A DNA stretch of 64,000 nt from Archangium violaceum (GCF_016859125.1 NZ_CP069338.1:5581501-5645500), one strand, 5' to 3'; shown: positions 1 through 11,117, counted from the stretch's first letter. The notes: generated by a model not told the origin, from the sequence alone. Numbers and translations: made by a program.

Positions 1-2532
1 CTCCCTGGCCACCGTGGCGCGTGCCTCCTCCACGAACGAGCCCATGTCTCGCCCGCGCACGTTCATCCGGATGCCGATGTAGCGCCGGCCGTTCTCCCGG
101 TTGATGGACGCGCGTCCCTCGCCGCTCCCCACGTGTGCCAGTGCCTCCAGCGGCACGATCACGCCTCCTTCCACCGGCACCCGCATCTTGGCGATCTTCT
201 CCACGTCATCGCGGCTGGAGACTGGCAGGCGCATGACGACGTCGAAGCGCCGTTCTCCGTCCCAGAACTCGTTCACCGTCTGCCCGCCCAGCGCCGTCTG
301 CAACACGTGCTGGAACTCACCCATGTCCATTCCGTAGCGCGCGAGCGCCACCCGGTCCGGATTGATCTGCACCTGCATCACCGGCGCGCTCTTCACCAGA
401 CCCAGGTCCGCCACGCCGTCCACCCGGGCGATGGTGGACTTCACCTTCTCCGCCAGGTTCTGCAACTGGCCCAGATCGTCACCAAAGAGCTTCACCGCGA
501 TCTGCCCCTGCTGGCCGGAGATGCTCTCGTTGACGTTGTCTCCAATGGGCTGGCTGAAGTTCACCTCCATCCCGGGAATCTCGCTGATGGAGGCCTGCAG
601 CCGGTCCATCACGTCGGTGAGCTCGGGCGTGTCGCGAGGCCACTGGTCCGGTGGCTTGAGCTTGACGAAGAACTCCAGGTTGTTGGCCAGCTTGGCGTCC
701 GTACCGTCCTCGGGGCGGCCCAGCGAGGACAGCACCTGCTCCACCTGGGGGGCCTGTTCGATGAGCTGGGTGATTCGCGGCACCAACTTGCGTCCCTCGG
801 TGAGGGACACGTTCGGCGGCAGGCTGAAGGTCATGTAGATGCTGCCCTCGTTGAGGGCGGGGAGGAACTCGCTGCCCATGCGAGGCAGCATCACTCCCGC
901 CGTCAACAGGCCCGCCGTGGCCAGGGTGAGCACCAGCGCGGGGCGCTCGAGGGCGAACGTCAGCGTGGGCTCGTAGGCCCGCTCCATCAGCTTCAGCACC
1001 GGGCTCTCCTTGTGCTGGGCCCCCTTGCGGTACACGAGCGAGGCCAGCACCGGGACGAGCGTCACCGAGAACACCAGCGCCCCCAGGAGCGCCGCCACCA
1101 CCGTGTTGGCCATGGGGCTGAACATGCGCCCCTCCACCCGCTCCAGCATGAAGATGGGCAGGTAGGCCGCGATGATGATGAGCATGGAGAACACGGTGGG
1201 CCGCACCACCTGCGAGGTGGCCTGGCGGATGCGCTGCTCCACTGGCGGCGCTTCCCGCTCCGCTCCCGGGCCATGTCCGTGGCCGTGATCGAGGGCCAGC
1301 TTGAGCAGGATGCTCTCGATGATGACCACGCCGCCGTCCACGATGACGCCGAAGTCCACCGCGCCCAGGGACAGCAGGTTGGCCGACATGCCCCGGCTCT
1401 TCAGGTAGATGAACGAGGTGAGCAGTGACAGCGGGATGAGCGTGCCCACCACCAGCGCGGCCCGCAGGTCCATGAGGAAGATGAAGAGGACGAGCGTCAC
1501 CACGATGCCGCCCTCCAGCAGGTTGCGGCCCACCGTCTTGAGCGTGGTGTTCACCAGGTCCGTGCGGTCGTAGAAGGGGTCGATCCTCGCATCCTCGAGC
1601 TTGAGGCGCTGGTTGATCTCCTCCACCGCTCCGCGCAGGCGGGAGAGCACGTCGGAGGGGTTCTCCCCCCGGCGCATCAAGACGATGCCCTCCACGGTGT
1701 CGTATTCCCCGCCGCGGCTCACCACGCCCTGGCGTGGCGCCCAGCCATCGCGTACCTCGGCGACATCCTTGATGAAGACGGGCGTGCCCTCGTGCGTGGC
1801 CACGCGCACCTCGCGGATGTCCTCCAAGGTGCTGAAGAGTCCCTGGCTGCGGATGACGAGCTGCTCGGCGCCCCGCTCCAGCACTCCGCCCGAGGCATTC
1901 ATGCTGCCGCCGCGCAGGGCGTCCTCCAGGTCGTCCAGCGTCAGCCCGAAGGCGGCCAGGCGCGAGGGATCTGGCTCCACGTGCACCTCGCGCAGCAGGC
2001 CGCCAATGGACACCACGTCCGCCACGCCGTTGACGCGCATGATCTGCGGGCGCACCACCCAGTCCTGCAGGGTGCGCAGCTTCATCGGGTCTCCCTTCGC
2101 CCCGCTCAGCGTGTAGCGGTACACCTCGCCAATGGGCGTGGCGTAGGGCCCCAGCTGGGGGGTGATGCCCTCGGGCAGCTCCGCCTCACGCAGCCGCTCC
2201 AGCACCTGCGCGCGCGCCGCCAGCCCCTCCACTCCGTCGTGGAAGGTGAGGGTGACGAAGGACAGGCCGAAGAGCGACAGGCTGCGCAGCCGGCTCATCC
2301 CGGGCGTGCCATTGAGCGCCCGCTCCAGTGGAAGGCCGATCTGCCGCTCGACCTCCTCGGAGGGTTGGCCCGGGAAGAGGGTGATGACCTGGACCTGGGT
2401 ATCCGTCGGATCCGGGAAGGCCTCCACCGTGAGGCCCTGGAAGGAGATGACGCCCCAGATGGCCACCAGCAGGGAGAAGAAGATGACCGCGGCCCGGTTC
2501 TTGAGTGAGAAGTCTACGATCTTGTCGAACAT
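1..2532 (-). CDS. CzcA/CusA-type heavy-metal RND efflux pump (partial)
   Basis: Inner-membrane proton-driven pump of a tripartite heavy-metal exporter. The gene starts with ATG at 2532 (MFDKIVDFSLKNR) and runs off the left edge, so about 844 of the usual 1030-1050 residues are present. The N-terminal transmembrane segment is followed by the porter-domain sequence EAFPDPTDTQVQV. TM4 carries the heavy-metal RND motif AVDFGVIVDGGVVIIES with its two conserved Asp residues, near residue 405. It follows the adaptor gene by 15 bp and belongs to the sigma-54 operon that starts near 5108. The family is clear. The metal (Co/Zn/Cd or Cu/Ag) cannot be decided because the selectivity residues were not compared. 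Confidence 0.93.
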   Translation of the reverse strand, partial: MFDKIVDFSLKNRAAVIFFSLLVAIWGVISFQGLTVEAFPDPTDTQVQVITLFPGQPSEEVERQIGLPLERALNGTPGMSRLRSLSLFGLSFVTLTFHDGVEGLAARAQVLERLREAELPEGITPQLGPYATPIGEVYRYTLSGAKGDPMKLRTLQDWVVRPQIMRVNGVADVVSIGGLLREVHVEPDPSRLAAFGLTLDDLEDALRGGSMNASGGVLERGAEQLVIRSQGLFSTLEDIREVRVATHEGTPVFIKDVAEVRDGWAPRQGVVSRGGEYDTVEGIVLMRRGENPSDVLSRLRGAVEEINQRLKLEDARIDPFYDRTDLVNTTLKTVGRNLLEGGIVVTLVLFIFLMDLRAALVVGTLIPLSLLTSFIYLKSRGMSANLLSLGAVDFGVIVDGGVVIIESILLKLALDHGHGHGPGAEREAPPVEQRIRQATSQVVRPTVFSMLIIIAAYLPIFMLERVEGRMFSPMANTVVAALLGALVFSVTLVPVLASLVYRKGAQHKESPVLKLMERAYEPTLTFALERPALVLTLATAGLLTAGVMLPRMGSEFLPALNEGSIYMTFSLPPNVSLTEGRKLVPRITQLIEQAPQVEQVLSSLGRPEDGTDAKLANNLEFFVKLKPPDQWPRDTPELTDVMDRLQASISEIPGMEVNFSQPIGDNVNESISGQQGQIAVKLFGDDLGQLQNLAEKVKSTIARVDGVADLGLVKSAPVMQVQINPDRVALARYGMDMGEFQHVLQTALGGQTVNEFWDGERRFDVVMRLPVSSRDDVEKIAKMRVPVEGGVIVPLEALAHVGSGEGRASINRENGRRYIGIRMNVRGRDMGSFVEEARATVARE

Positions 2533-2547
2533 CCGTGGTTCTCCGGG

Positions 2548-3711
2548 CTAATCGGCCAGCTCGATGGTGTTTTCCAGCAGCAGCGCGCCGCGGGCGACGA
2601 AGCGGCTACCGGCCTCCAGGCCGCCGCGCAGCTCCACCGCTCCGTCACGGCGCCGGCCCACCGTTACCGGCACACGCTCCAGCCGGTTGGAGTCGCGCGC
2701 CACGAACACCACCGAGCGCTCTCCGTTGGTGACGACAGCGCTCGCGGGCACCTGCACCCGCTTGATGTCGCCGCGCGGCAGGGGCGTCACCTCCACGAAG
2801 GCGTTGGGTCGCAGGGCCCGGTCCTCGTTGAGGACGCGCACGCGCACCGCGACCGTGCGCCGGTGGGGGTCCACCACCTCGGAGATGTGCTCCACCACGC
2901 CCTTGCGCGCCAGCGCTCCGCTCCGGATGCTGACGCTCACCTCCTGGCCCGCGCTCAGGTCGGACGCGTCCGACTCCTGCATGTCCGCCAGCACCAGCAC
3001 CTCGTTCAGGTCGGAGATGCGCAGGAGCGGCCCATCCCGGTCCGGTGTCACCTCCTGGCTGGTCGTCACGTCCAGGTCCACCACGGTGCCGGCGCGCGGC
3101 GCCTTCACCCAGAAGAGGTTGTCGCCCTCGGCGGACACCGAGAGGCTGGCGCGCTTGGCCTGGGCGGCCTGCAGGGCCAGCTTCGCCTGACGCAGCTCCG
3201 CCTCGGCGGCCTGCAGCTCCTTCTCCGCCGCGGCCTGCAAGCCCACCAGCTCTCGCACCCGGTCCGCGATGCGCTGCTTGTCGGAGACCTCCGTCTCCGC
3301 GCTCTTCAGCTCGCGCTCGAGGTCCGCGTAGGCCCCCGAACGTACGGAGAAGAGGCGATCTCCGGCGGACACCCGGTCACCGATGCGCACGCGCACCTGA
3401 TCCACGCGGCCGGCCAGCGGCGTGCCGACCGAGGCGGTGCGCCGCTCGTCCAGGTCGACCCGGCCCGGAGCGGACAGTGGCGCCAGCATGGGCGCCTCCG
3501 TGGCCACCCCCAACTCGATGTACTGCCATTGGGGCCCCTCGGGCGGGAGTTGCACGCTCTCGCCCTTCACGACGAGGCCAGGTGGGGAGGCGGTCTCCTC
3601 GGCTCCGGCGGGTGTGGGGCGCCCGAGCACCAGGCCGATGGTGACGGCCGCGCTCAGGCCGATGCCCATGGCGGCGAGCCAGAAGGGAGAGCGGGAGGAA
3701 GGTGAGGACAT
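2548..3711 (-). CDS. RND efflux periplasmic adaptor (membrane fusion protein, CzcB/CusB-like)
   Basis: 387 aa. It bridges the RND pump and the outer-membrane channel across the periplasm. An N-terminal signal/anchor (about residues 10-32, SAVTIGLVLGRPTPAGAEE) is followed by a first barrel/lipoyl half (VGTPLAGRVDQVRVRIGDRV). A coiled-coil hairpin rich in A/E/K/Q spans about 135-195, then the second lipoyl half (VKAPRAGTVVDLDV) and C-terminal beta-barrel. There is no extra His/Cys-rich metal-binding N-terminus of the kind some CusB proteins carry. It lies 27 bp after the TolC-family gene and 15 bp before the pump, consistent with one transcript. Confidence 0.92.
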   Translation of the reverse strand: MSSPSSRSPFWLAAMGIGLSAAVTIGLVLGRPTPAGAEETASPPGLVVKGESVQLPPEGPQWQYIELGVATEAPMLAPLSAPGRVDLDERRTASVGTPLAGRVDQVRVRIGDRVSAGDRLFSVRSGAYADLERELKSAETEVSDKQRIADRVRELVGLQAAAEKELQAAEAELRQAKLALQAAQAKRASLSVSAEGDNLFWVKAPRAGTVVDLDVTTSQEVTPDRDGPLLRISDLNEVLVLADMQESDASDLSAGQEVSVSIRSGALARKGVVEHISEVVDPHRRTVAVRVRVLNEDRALRPNAFVEVTPLPRGDIKRVQVPASAVVTNGERSVVFVARDSNRLERVPVTVGRRRDGAVELRGGLEAGSRFVARGALLLENTIELAD

Positions 3712-3738
3712 GGGAGTCTCCAGATGAGGGGAAGGGGG

Positions 3739-5082
3739 TTAGAGGCGTTCGCCCAGCTCGGGCGGGGCCTTGGGGCCGGCGGCGCGGACGCGGTCCAGCG
3801 CCACCGAGAGGTGGAAGGCGGTGAGATCGAGCTCGGCGGCATCCATCAGGACCTGGCCGTAGGTGCGCCGGGCGAAGAGCAGGTCCTGGAGCGAGGCGCC
3901 GCCGGCCTTCACCGCGGCCTCCAGCCGTTGCACCAGGTCGGCGGCCAGGGGCAGCGTCTGGTTGCGCACGCGCTCACGCCGCGCCGCCACGGCCTCGAGC
4001 TGGGTGGTGAGGGACTGCTCGTCGCGTTCGGCCTGGGCGCCGAGCCGCGAGCGGGCCTGCTCCGCGGCTTCGGCCTGGGCGCTCGCGGCCAGCGCGTCCG
4101 CCTGCCCGCGCTCGAACAGCGGCAGCGGGAAGGAGAGGCCGACGAAGAAGGAGTTCTTCTGGTTGCCCGATTCGACGAACCGGTCGTGGACATAGCCGGC
4201 GCGCACCGTGGGATCCGGCAGCCACCGTCGTCGTGCGAGGGTGAGGGCGGCTTGGGCGCTCCGTTGCTGCGCTTCCAGTGCGCGCAGATCCGGCCGTTGT
4301 GGGACCGAGGAGGGACCGGGAGCGCGGGACAGGCGCGAGGCGAGGAATGCCGCCGCTGCTTCCCGGCCACCGAAGGGCGTGCACGCGAGGCCCGAGAGCC
4401 GTGAGCACGTCAGCAGTGCGTTGGACAGGCGGCTGTGTTCCTCGGCGAGCTGACCCTGGAGCTGCGTCTCCTCCAGCACGGCCCGGTCCACGTCCAGGCC
4501 CGCGGTGTCTCCCTGCCGCTGGCGGGCGCGCTGCAACTCCGTCAGCCGCGCAGCGTCCGCGGCCAGTGTCTCCAGCTCGGCCAGGCGCACCTCCGAGGTG
4601 GCCACCTCCGCCGCGCTCTCCAGCAGCTCGTAGGTGCGCTCACGCAGGTCGGCCAGCACGTCCAGGGCGGTGGCGGCCAGCGCGGCGCGCGCGGAGTCCT
4701 GCCGGGGGCCTCGTTTGCCCAGCTCGATGAGCTGCGAGAGTCCCACCTGGTAGTTGGGCACGTCCCGCAGCCGGTCCAGGCCCGGTGGGTTGGTGGGGCC
4801 CACGGGGAGCGTGTTCCAGGAGAGGTCCAGCTCGGGGTTGGGAAGTTGCCCGGCCCGCACCAGGTCCGCTCGGGCGGAGGCGATCCGGGCCCGGGCGGTG
4901 GCGAACCCGGGGGAGTGTGCCCACAGCAGCGCGGCCAGGCCGTCCTCGTCCGGCAGCGAGGCCAGGGCGAGCGGGGCCTGTGTGGAAGCAGGGGCTGGCG
5001 GGGTGGCGGGCCCGGATGAGGCGGGGGCGGTGGGGGCCCCGAGCAGCAGGCAGGAGAGGAGAAGCGGTGGAACACGGCGCAC
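3739..5082 (-). CDS. TolC-family outer-membrane efflux protein (CzcC-like)
   Basis: 447 aa, first gene of the efflux operon. It forms the trimeric outer-membrane channel. A signal peptide (VPPLLLSCLLLGAPTAPASS) precedes two OEP repeats made of long A/L/R-rich helices; NPELDLSWNTLP near residue 80 and the repeat DPTVRAGYVHDRF near 290 are typical of CzcC proteins. The start is GTG at 5082, with a GGGAG ribosome site 8-9 nt upstream; no better start lies nearby. The 5' leader to the predicted sigma-54 start point is only about 25 nt. High confidence in family; the cargo is inferred from the linked CzcA-type pump. Confidence 0.92.
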   Translation of the reverse strand: MRRVPPLLLSCLLLGAPTAPASSGPATPPAPASTQAPLALASLPDEDGLAALLWAHSPGFATARARIASARADLVRAGQLPNPELDLSWNTLPVGPTNPPGLDRLRDVPNYQVGLSQLIELGKRGPRQDSARAALAATALDVLADLRERTYELLESAAEVATSEVRLAELETLAADAARLTELQRARQRQGDTAGLDVDRAVLEETQLQGQLAEEHSRLSNALLTCSRLSGLACTPFGGREAAAAFLASRLSRAPGPSSVPQRPDLRALEAQQRSAQAALTLARRRWLPDPTVRAGYVHDRFVESGNQKNSFFVGLSFPLPLFERGQADALAASAQAEAAEQARSRLGAQAERDEQSLTTQLEAVAARRERVRNQTLPLAADLVQRLEAAVKAGGASLQDLLFARRTYGQVLMDAAELDLTAFHLSVALDRVRAAGPKAPPELGERL

Positions 5083-5118
5083 GGAAGAGGCTCCCGGTGG
5101 AGTTCGGGAGAGCCCCTG

Positions 5119-5134
5119 GGCAAGTCACGTGCCC
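5119..5134 (-). promoter_or_regulatory. Sigma-54 (-24/-12) promoter of the efflux operon
   Basis: On the minus strand the sequence reads GGGCACG-TGAC-TTGCC. Against the sigma-54 consensus TGGCACG-N4-TTGCW every invariant position (GG at -24, GC at -12) and the exact spacing match. Transcription would start near 5107, about 25 nt before the GTG of the TolC-family gene. An NtrC-family activator gene sits immediately upstream. Confidence 0.85.
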
Positions 5135-5219
5135 GCTTCATTCCGAGTGGTTTCGAGGCCTTACGTTCTCGAAGGCATTCCAGGACCTCGCATGGCGGGC
5201 CGGAATTCAAAATCCTGCC

Positions 5220-5236
5220 ATTGCAGATTCTGCAAT
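5220..5236. promoter_or_regulatory. Perfect 17-bp palindrome, probable upstream activator site
   Basis: ATTGCAGA-T-TCTGCAAT, with 8-bp perfect arms around one central base. It is 86-102 bp upstream of the -24 element, the usual distance for an NtrC-family enhancer site. It lies just after the stop codon of the regulator gene, and the dyad suits the Fis-type HTH at that protein's C-terminus. Binding by the adjacent regulator is inferred. Confidence 0.7.
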
Positions 5237-5243
5237 CGGGCGC

Positions 5244-6599
5244 TCACTCCTCCCCGAGCCGCTTGAGGAACGTGGCGTAGGCGAGGCCGAGCACCCTGGC
5301 GGCCTCCACGCGCCGGCCCCCCAGGCGCTCGAGCGTCCAGCGGGCGTAGGCACGCTCCACGTCCTCCATCGGGCGGGGTGGGGCGGGGAGGACGAAGTGC
5401 TCCGGGTCCTCCGTGGGGGCCGGAGCCGTGGTGGGCTTCGCGCCCGCCAGCACGTCCAGCTGGAGCTCCGGTCCGGGCTCCATCACCAGCGCGCGCTCGA
5501 GGAGGTTGCGCAGCTCGCGCACGTTGCCGGGGAAGGCGTAGGCCTGGAGCCGGGCCCGGGCCTGCACGCTGAGCACGGCCTCCCGTCGCCCGAGCTCCCG
5601 GCGCAGGTGGGCGAGGAGGCCCTCGGCCAGGGGAAGGATGTCCTCGCGCCGCTCGCGCAGCGGGGGAATGTCGATGCGGAAGACGCTCAGGCGGAACCAC
5701 AGGTCCTCGCGGAACCCACCGTGGGCCATGAGGCCCGGCAGGTCGCGATTGGTGGCGGCGACGATGCGCGCGCTGCTGGAGTGCTCGGTGGTGCCGCCCA
5801 GGCGCCGGAAGCGGCCCGAGTCGAGGAAGGTGAGCAGCTTGGCCTGCAGGGGAAGGGGCAGCTCGCCCACCTCGTCGAGGAAGAGCGTGCCCCCATGGGC
5901 GACCTCCACCAGGCCGCGGCGGGCGGTGCGCGCGTCGGTGAAGGCGCCCTTCTCGTGGCCGAACAGCTCGCTCTCCACCGTCTGTTCGGGCAGGGCCGCG
6001 CAGTTGACGTGGACGAAGGGCGCGTCCTCTCCTCGCGAGGAGACGTCATGCAGGTGGCGGGCGAGCATCTCCTTGCCCACGCCCGTCTCGCCCAGCAGGA
6101 GCACGGCGCTGCGCGGCGAGGCGGCGATGCGCTCCAGCGCGGCCAGCACCCGCTGCATCGCGGCCGAGGCGGGGGGGACGAGCCGGCGCCGTCCGGAGAG
6201 CTCCGCCTCGGCGGCGGCCAGTCGCTCCTTCAAGCGCCCCGTGTCCAGGGCCCGGCGCACGCGGAGCACCAGGTCGGCCAGCTCCACCGGCTTGGCCACG
6301 TAGTCCACGGCCCCCGCGCGCATCGCGTCCACCGCGCTGGCGATGTCCCCATGCGCCGTCACCATCACCACCGCCGCGCCAGGCGCCTGGGCCTTCAGCT
6401 CGGGGAGGAAGGTGAGCCCGTCTCCGTCCAGCAGCCGCCGGTCCAACACCACCAGGGCGGGGGTGAGCCGTCCGAGCGCGGCGCGGGCCTCGTGCAGCGA
6501 GCGCGCCAGGGTGACGGAGTAGCCCTCGCGCTGCAGGGCCGCCGCGCCCATCGAGGAGAAGGCCCGGTCATCATCGACGAAGAGGAGGGGTACGCTCAT
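5244..6599 (-). CDS. NtrC-family sigma-54-dependent response regulator
   Basis: 451 aa. The receiver domain (1-118) has the acidic pocket DDD at 9-11, phospho-acceptor D53 and K103. The AAA+ domain has Walker A GETGVGKE (170-177), the sigma-54 contact loop as GAFTDA (218-223, a known variant of GAFTGA) and Walker B FLDEVGEL. The C-terminus carries a Fis-type HTH (GGRRVEAARVLGLAYATFLK). The sensor kinase gene overlaps its start by 4 bp (ATGA), so the two are translationally coupled. The palindrome at 5220-5236 and the sigma-54 promoter beyond indicate that it activates the adjacent efflux operon. Confidence 0.95.
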   Translation of the reverse strand: MSVPLLFVDDDRAFSSMGAAALQREGYSVTLARSLHEARAALGRLTPALVVLDRRLLDGDGLTFLPELKAQAPGAAVVMVTAHGDIASAVDAMRAGAVDYVAKPVELADLVLRVRRALDTGRLKERLAAAEAELSGRRRLVPPASAAMQRVLAALERIAASPRSAVLLLGETGVGKEMLARHLHDVSSRGEDAPFVHVNCAALPEQTVESELFGHEKGAFTDARTARRGLVEVAHGGTLFLDEVGELPLPLQAKLLTFLDSGRFRRLGGTTEHSSSARIVAATNRDLPGLMAHGGFREDLWFRLSVFRIDIPPLRERREDILPLAEGLLAHLRRELGRREAVLSVQARARLQAYAFPGNVRELRNLLERALVMEPGPELQLDVLAGAKPTTAPAPTEDPEHFVLPAPPRPMEDVERAYARWTLERLGGRRVEAARVLGLAYATFLKRLGEE

Positions 6600-8239
6600 G
6601 TCGTCTGCTCCTGGATGTCTTTCGGAGGGGGCCGCACGCTCATGCGCAGGGTGAAGCGGCTGCCGCCCGGGAGGCGGGTGAATGTCAGACGCCCGCCCTG
6701 TTGCTCCAGTGCGCGCCGGGTCATGGACAGCCCCAACCCCACTCCCCTGGGCTTGGTGGTGACGAAGGGCTCGAAGAGCCGGGCCTCGAATCCGGGGGGC
6801 GGCCCTCCGGCGTTGTCCTCCACCTCCACCACTGCCTCGCCGTCCTCCTGACGCACGTTCACCCTCACCTCGGGCGAGGTGATCCGCCCCAGGTCCTTGG
6901 CGGCCACGGCCGCTTCCATGGCGTTGCGCACCAGGTTGTCCATCGCGGTGGCCAGCAGCAGCGGGTCTCCCGAGAGGAGCAACTCTCCGTCCAGGTTGGC
7001 CTCCACGCGCACTTCCTCTGCCTCGGGCAGCACTCGCAGGCCGTCGAGCACCTCGCGGACCAGGTGCGGCAGATCCACGGGCATGTACTGCACGCGCGGC
7101 GGCTTGCCGAAGTGCAGCAGCGAGGTGGCCAGGTGGGCCAGCCTGTCTACCTGTCCGCGCAGCGTGTGCACCGCCAGCCCGTGCTCCTCGGAGGGCGGGA
7201 GGGTGCCCACTGCTACCTTGATGCCGTTGAGGGAGTTCTTCACCTCGTGGGCGATGAGGCTCGCCGCCGAGCCGAGCGCGGCCATCGTCTCCTTCTCCGC
7301 CGCGCGCCGCTCCATCTCCAGGAAGAGCCGGTAGACGCGCCGCCAGTGCAGGCTGAAGAGGAGCAGCGTGCCCAGCTGCAGCACGGCGAGGGTGAGCAGT
7401 TGCACCAGCAGCCGGCTCCGGATGGGGGCGAGGGGGATGCTCTCGTCACCGGCGAGTACCAACCTCAGGTCCGTACCCGGGATGGACGTGGCCCAGGCGA
7501 ACACCTCACCGTGGCCCGTCTCCAGTCGTTGGCCGCCTTCGCGCAGCATCGTCTCCACCTTCCCGGCGAAGCCCGGCGCGGTGGCCCAGGCGGGAGGGGA
7601 GCGGGGGATGAAGAGAGCTCCCGCGCGGTTGAGCACGAGGAGGGTCAGGTACTGGCTCGAGGGGCGCGAGCCGGGGACCTCCACCTCCGCGTCGAGCAGG
7701 CCCACGAGGAGGCCGGCCGTCCTGCCGTTGCGCACCACGGGGATGGCGACGACGAAGGTGGACGAACCGGGATGGAGTGCGTCCACGGAGGCGGTCTGCT
7801 GGTTCAGCGCGCGCTGGAACCAGGGGCGGTCACGCAGGGAGCCGCCGGCATCGAGCAGCTGGGGTGGCTCGCTCCAGCGGGGCTTCCCCGTGGCATCCAG
7901 CAGGACGACTCCCTGACGGAAGATGCCGGTTTCCGGGGAGGTGAGGTCCAGCATGTCCTCCGTGGCCCGCTCCTCCTGCATCTCGGGACCGAGACCCAGG
8001 GAGACCCGCTCGAGCTCGGACTTGAGCAGCTTCAGGTGCAGGCCGATCGCATCGGAGTACACGCGCGATTCGCGATTGAGACGGTCCTGGAACTGGCTGT
8101 GCGCTTCGTGGACGTCGCTGCGGTAGGAGAGCAGCGGTCCGGCGATGGCGACCAGTCCGAGCAGCAGGAGGCCCGCGAGCACGGAGCGAGCGAACTGTCG
8201 CTCCGCGCGCAGGTGCTCGGGCTGGGAGGCGTTCTCCAT
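6596..8239 (-). CDS. Membrane sensor histidine kinase of the efflux locus
   Basis: 547 aa. TM1 is about 18-38; a periplasmic double-Cache-like sensor spans about 40-270 (RPWFQRALNQQTASVDALHPG is typical of dCACHE folds); TM2 is about 275-297. The HisKA H-box is ASLIAHEVKNSLNG with the phospho-acceptor at H331. The HATPase has an N-box (DNLVRNAMEAA), G1 (VEDNAGGPPPG) and G2 (GVGLGLSMT). It should phosphorylate the coupled NtrC-type regulator in response to a periplasmic signal, by context a metal or envelope stress. PurF lies 19 bp upstream on the same strand, so read-through from purF is possible. Confidence 0.94.
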   Translation of the reverse strand: MENASQPEHLRAERQFARSVLAGLLLLGLVAIAGPLLSYRSDVHEAHSQFQDRLNRESRVYSDAIGLHLKLLKSELERVSLGLGPEMQEERATEDMLDLTSPETGIFRQGVVLLDATGKPRWSEPPQLLDAGGSLRDRPWFQRALNQQTASVDALHPGSSTFVVAIPVVRNGRTAGLLVGLLDAEVEVPGSRPSSQYLTLLVLNRAGALFIPRSPPAWATAPGFAGKVETMLREGGQRLETGHGEVFAWATSIPGTDLRLVLAGDESIPLAPIRSRLLVQLLTLAVLQLGTLLLFSLHWRRVYRLFLEMERRAAEKETMAALGSAASLIAHEVKNSLNGIKVAVGTLPPSEEHGLAVHTLRGQVDRLAHLATSLLHFGKPPRVQYMPVDLPHLVREVLDGLRVLPEAEEVRVEANLDGELLLSGDPLLLATAMDNLVRNAMEAAVAAKDLGRITSPEVRVNVRQEDGEAVVEVEDNAGGPPPGFEARLFEPFVTTKPRGVGLGLSMTRRALEQQGGRLTFTRLPGGSRFTLRMSVRPPPKDIQEQTT

Positions 8240-8258
8240 CGCCGGGAGGGGAGGCGCC

Positions 8259-9656
<1,398 letters not shown>

Positions 9657-9803
9657 GGCGCGTGCCTTATCCCCTTCGAGGTCCGAACGGAACTGGAGAA
9701 CGGTTGCCTTGTTCGTGGGTATTCCGCCGGCTGATGTCTCCAGGAGGTAACCGGCCGTCCAGGCCCCCGGAATTCCCCGGTTGGAGGTAGGCTTCCATCC
9801 CGC

Positions 9804-11108
9804 ATGTCTTCCCGGCGGCGGCGACTGCTGCCCTCCCTGCTACCCCTCGTGCTCCTGACCATCGGATCGGCGTACGCGCTCGCGTCCTGGAACTGGTGTG
9901 GCCGGTGGACCGAGCGGGAGCCCGTGGTGCTCGGGGAGGTCCACGCCGAGGGCCCCTTGAAGGCCGGGGCGGCGAGGGTGCCCCTGATTCCCCCCTTTCC
10001 GGTGGTGGTGGCGGGCTATGGGCCTCCTCGACCGGAGGCCAGCCGGGCGGACCCCATGCCCCAGGCGCGGGCCGTGGTGCTGTCCTCGGGGGACGTGAAG
10101 GTGGGGCTGGTGTCGCTGGAGCTGCTGCTGGTGCCCGACGAGCTCGTGGCCGAGGTGCGTGAACGGACCGCCGGCCTGGGGCTCCAGGGGGTGGTGGTGA
10201 CGGCCGCGCACCCGCACTCGTCCTTCGGGGGATACGACACACGGATGGTGTCGCAGCTCGCGGGCACCGGCCGCTTCCGCAAGGACGCGCGGGAGGCGGC
10301 GGTGGTGGGTGCCACCGAGGCGCTGCGTCAGGCCGCGGCGCGGCTCACCGAGGTCTCCCTGGAGGTGGGCGAGGCGCGGGAGGGCGCGCTGGTACGTTCG
10401 CGCGCGGGCGGCGAGCTTCCGGATGGGGCGCTGACCCGCGCGGTGCTTCGAGGCGCGGAGGGACCCGTGGCGGAACTGCTGATCTTCGCCGCGCACCCCA
10501 CGATCCTCCCGAGGGACCGGGCCCTGGTGGACACGGACTGGCCAGGGCGTCTGAGCCAGCTGCGCGAGGAGCAGGGTGGGGTGACGTTGGTGCTACAGGG
10601 GACGGTGGGCAACGTCTCGGTGTCCTACGGCGATGGCGAGGGCGCGGAGCGGGCGCTGTCCTTCGCGCGTGCGGTGTCGAAGCTGGCCGAGCAGGCGGTG
10701 CCGGTGGCGGCCGGGAGCTCGAGGCTGGCCTTCGCGCGGGTGGACGTGGCGCTGCCGAGGCCGGACGCCTCGCGGCTGGTGCCGTCGTTCTCGCGGGCGG
10801 CGGGGGACAACTTCCTGTGCGCGTCGTCCTCGCGGACGTCGGAGATGGGCGCGCTGGTGTTGGGGCCCCTGGAGCTGCTGCTGGTGCCGGGCGAGCCCAC
10901 GGTGGGCGCGGGGGCCGAGCTGGTGCGGCGCACGGGCGCCACGGGGGTGCTGGGGCTGGCGGACGGCTACCTGGGCTACGTGGAGACCGCCGAGAAGGTG
11001 GAGACGAACCAGGGCGAGGCCCGTCACCAGTACTTCGGCCCCGTGCTGCTGGAGCGCCTGGGCGCGGGGGCCGACCTGGCCGCCCGGGCCGCGGGTTTCA
11101 CACCCTGA
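9804..11108 (+). CDS. Neutral/alkaline ceramidase-like amidohydrolase
   Basis: 434 aa with an N-terminal signal/anchor ([19 protein letters not shown]). The sequence follows the neutral ceramidase N-domain: [22 protein letters not shown], then [22 protein letters not shown], then [10 protein letters not shown], whose His pair matches the family's zinc-binding THTHS region. A further ligand is plausible in FAAHPTILP. Bacterial homologues are secreted N-acyl-sphingosine hydrolases, but this protein is shorter than the roughly 650 aa of full ceramidases and lacks their C-terminal Ig-like domain. A lipid-amide substrate is therefore only a guess. It ends 9 bp from the convergent yhbY gene. Confidence 0.75.
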   Translation: MSSRRRRLLPSLLPLVLLTIGSAYALASWNWCGRWTEREPVVLGEVHAEGPLKAGAARVPLIPPFPVVVAGYGPPRPEASRADPMPQARAVVLSSGDVKVGLVSLELLLVPDELVAEVRERTAGLGLQGVVVTAAHPHSSFGGYDTRMVSQLAGTGRFRKDAREAAVVGATEALRQAAARLTEVSLEVGEAREGALVRSRAGGELPDGALTRAVLRGAEGPVAELLIFAAHPTILPRDRALVDTDWPGRLSQLREEQGGVTLVLQGTVGNVSVSYGDGEGAERALSFARAVSKLAEQAVPVAAGSSRLAFARVDVALPRPDASRLVPSFSRAAGDNFLCASSSRTSEMGALVLGPLELLLVPGEPTVGAGAELVRRTGATGVLGLADGYLGYVETAEKVETNQGEARHQYFGPVLLERLGAGADLAARAAGFTP

Positions 11109-11117
11109 GGGCGCCGC

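Noticed and set aside
5190..5216. A second TGGCAGG-type sigma-54 candidate next to the palindrome
   Set aside because: The -12 part reads TGAA where TTGC is required at that spacing; the site at 5119-5134 matches completely.
4785..6851. A 688-codon plus-strand open frame over the regulator gene
   Set aside because: Antisense of the NtrC-type regulator and TolC-family genes, which have full domain signatures on the minus strand.
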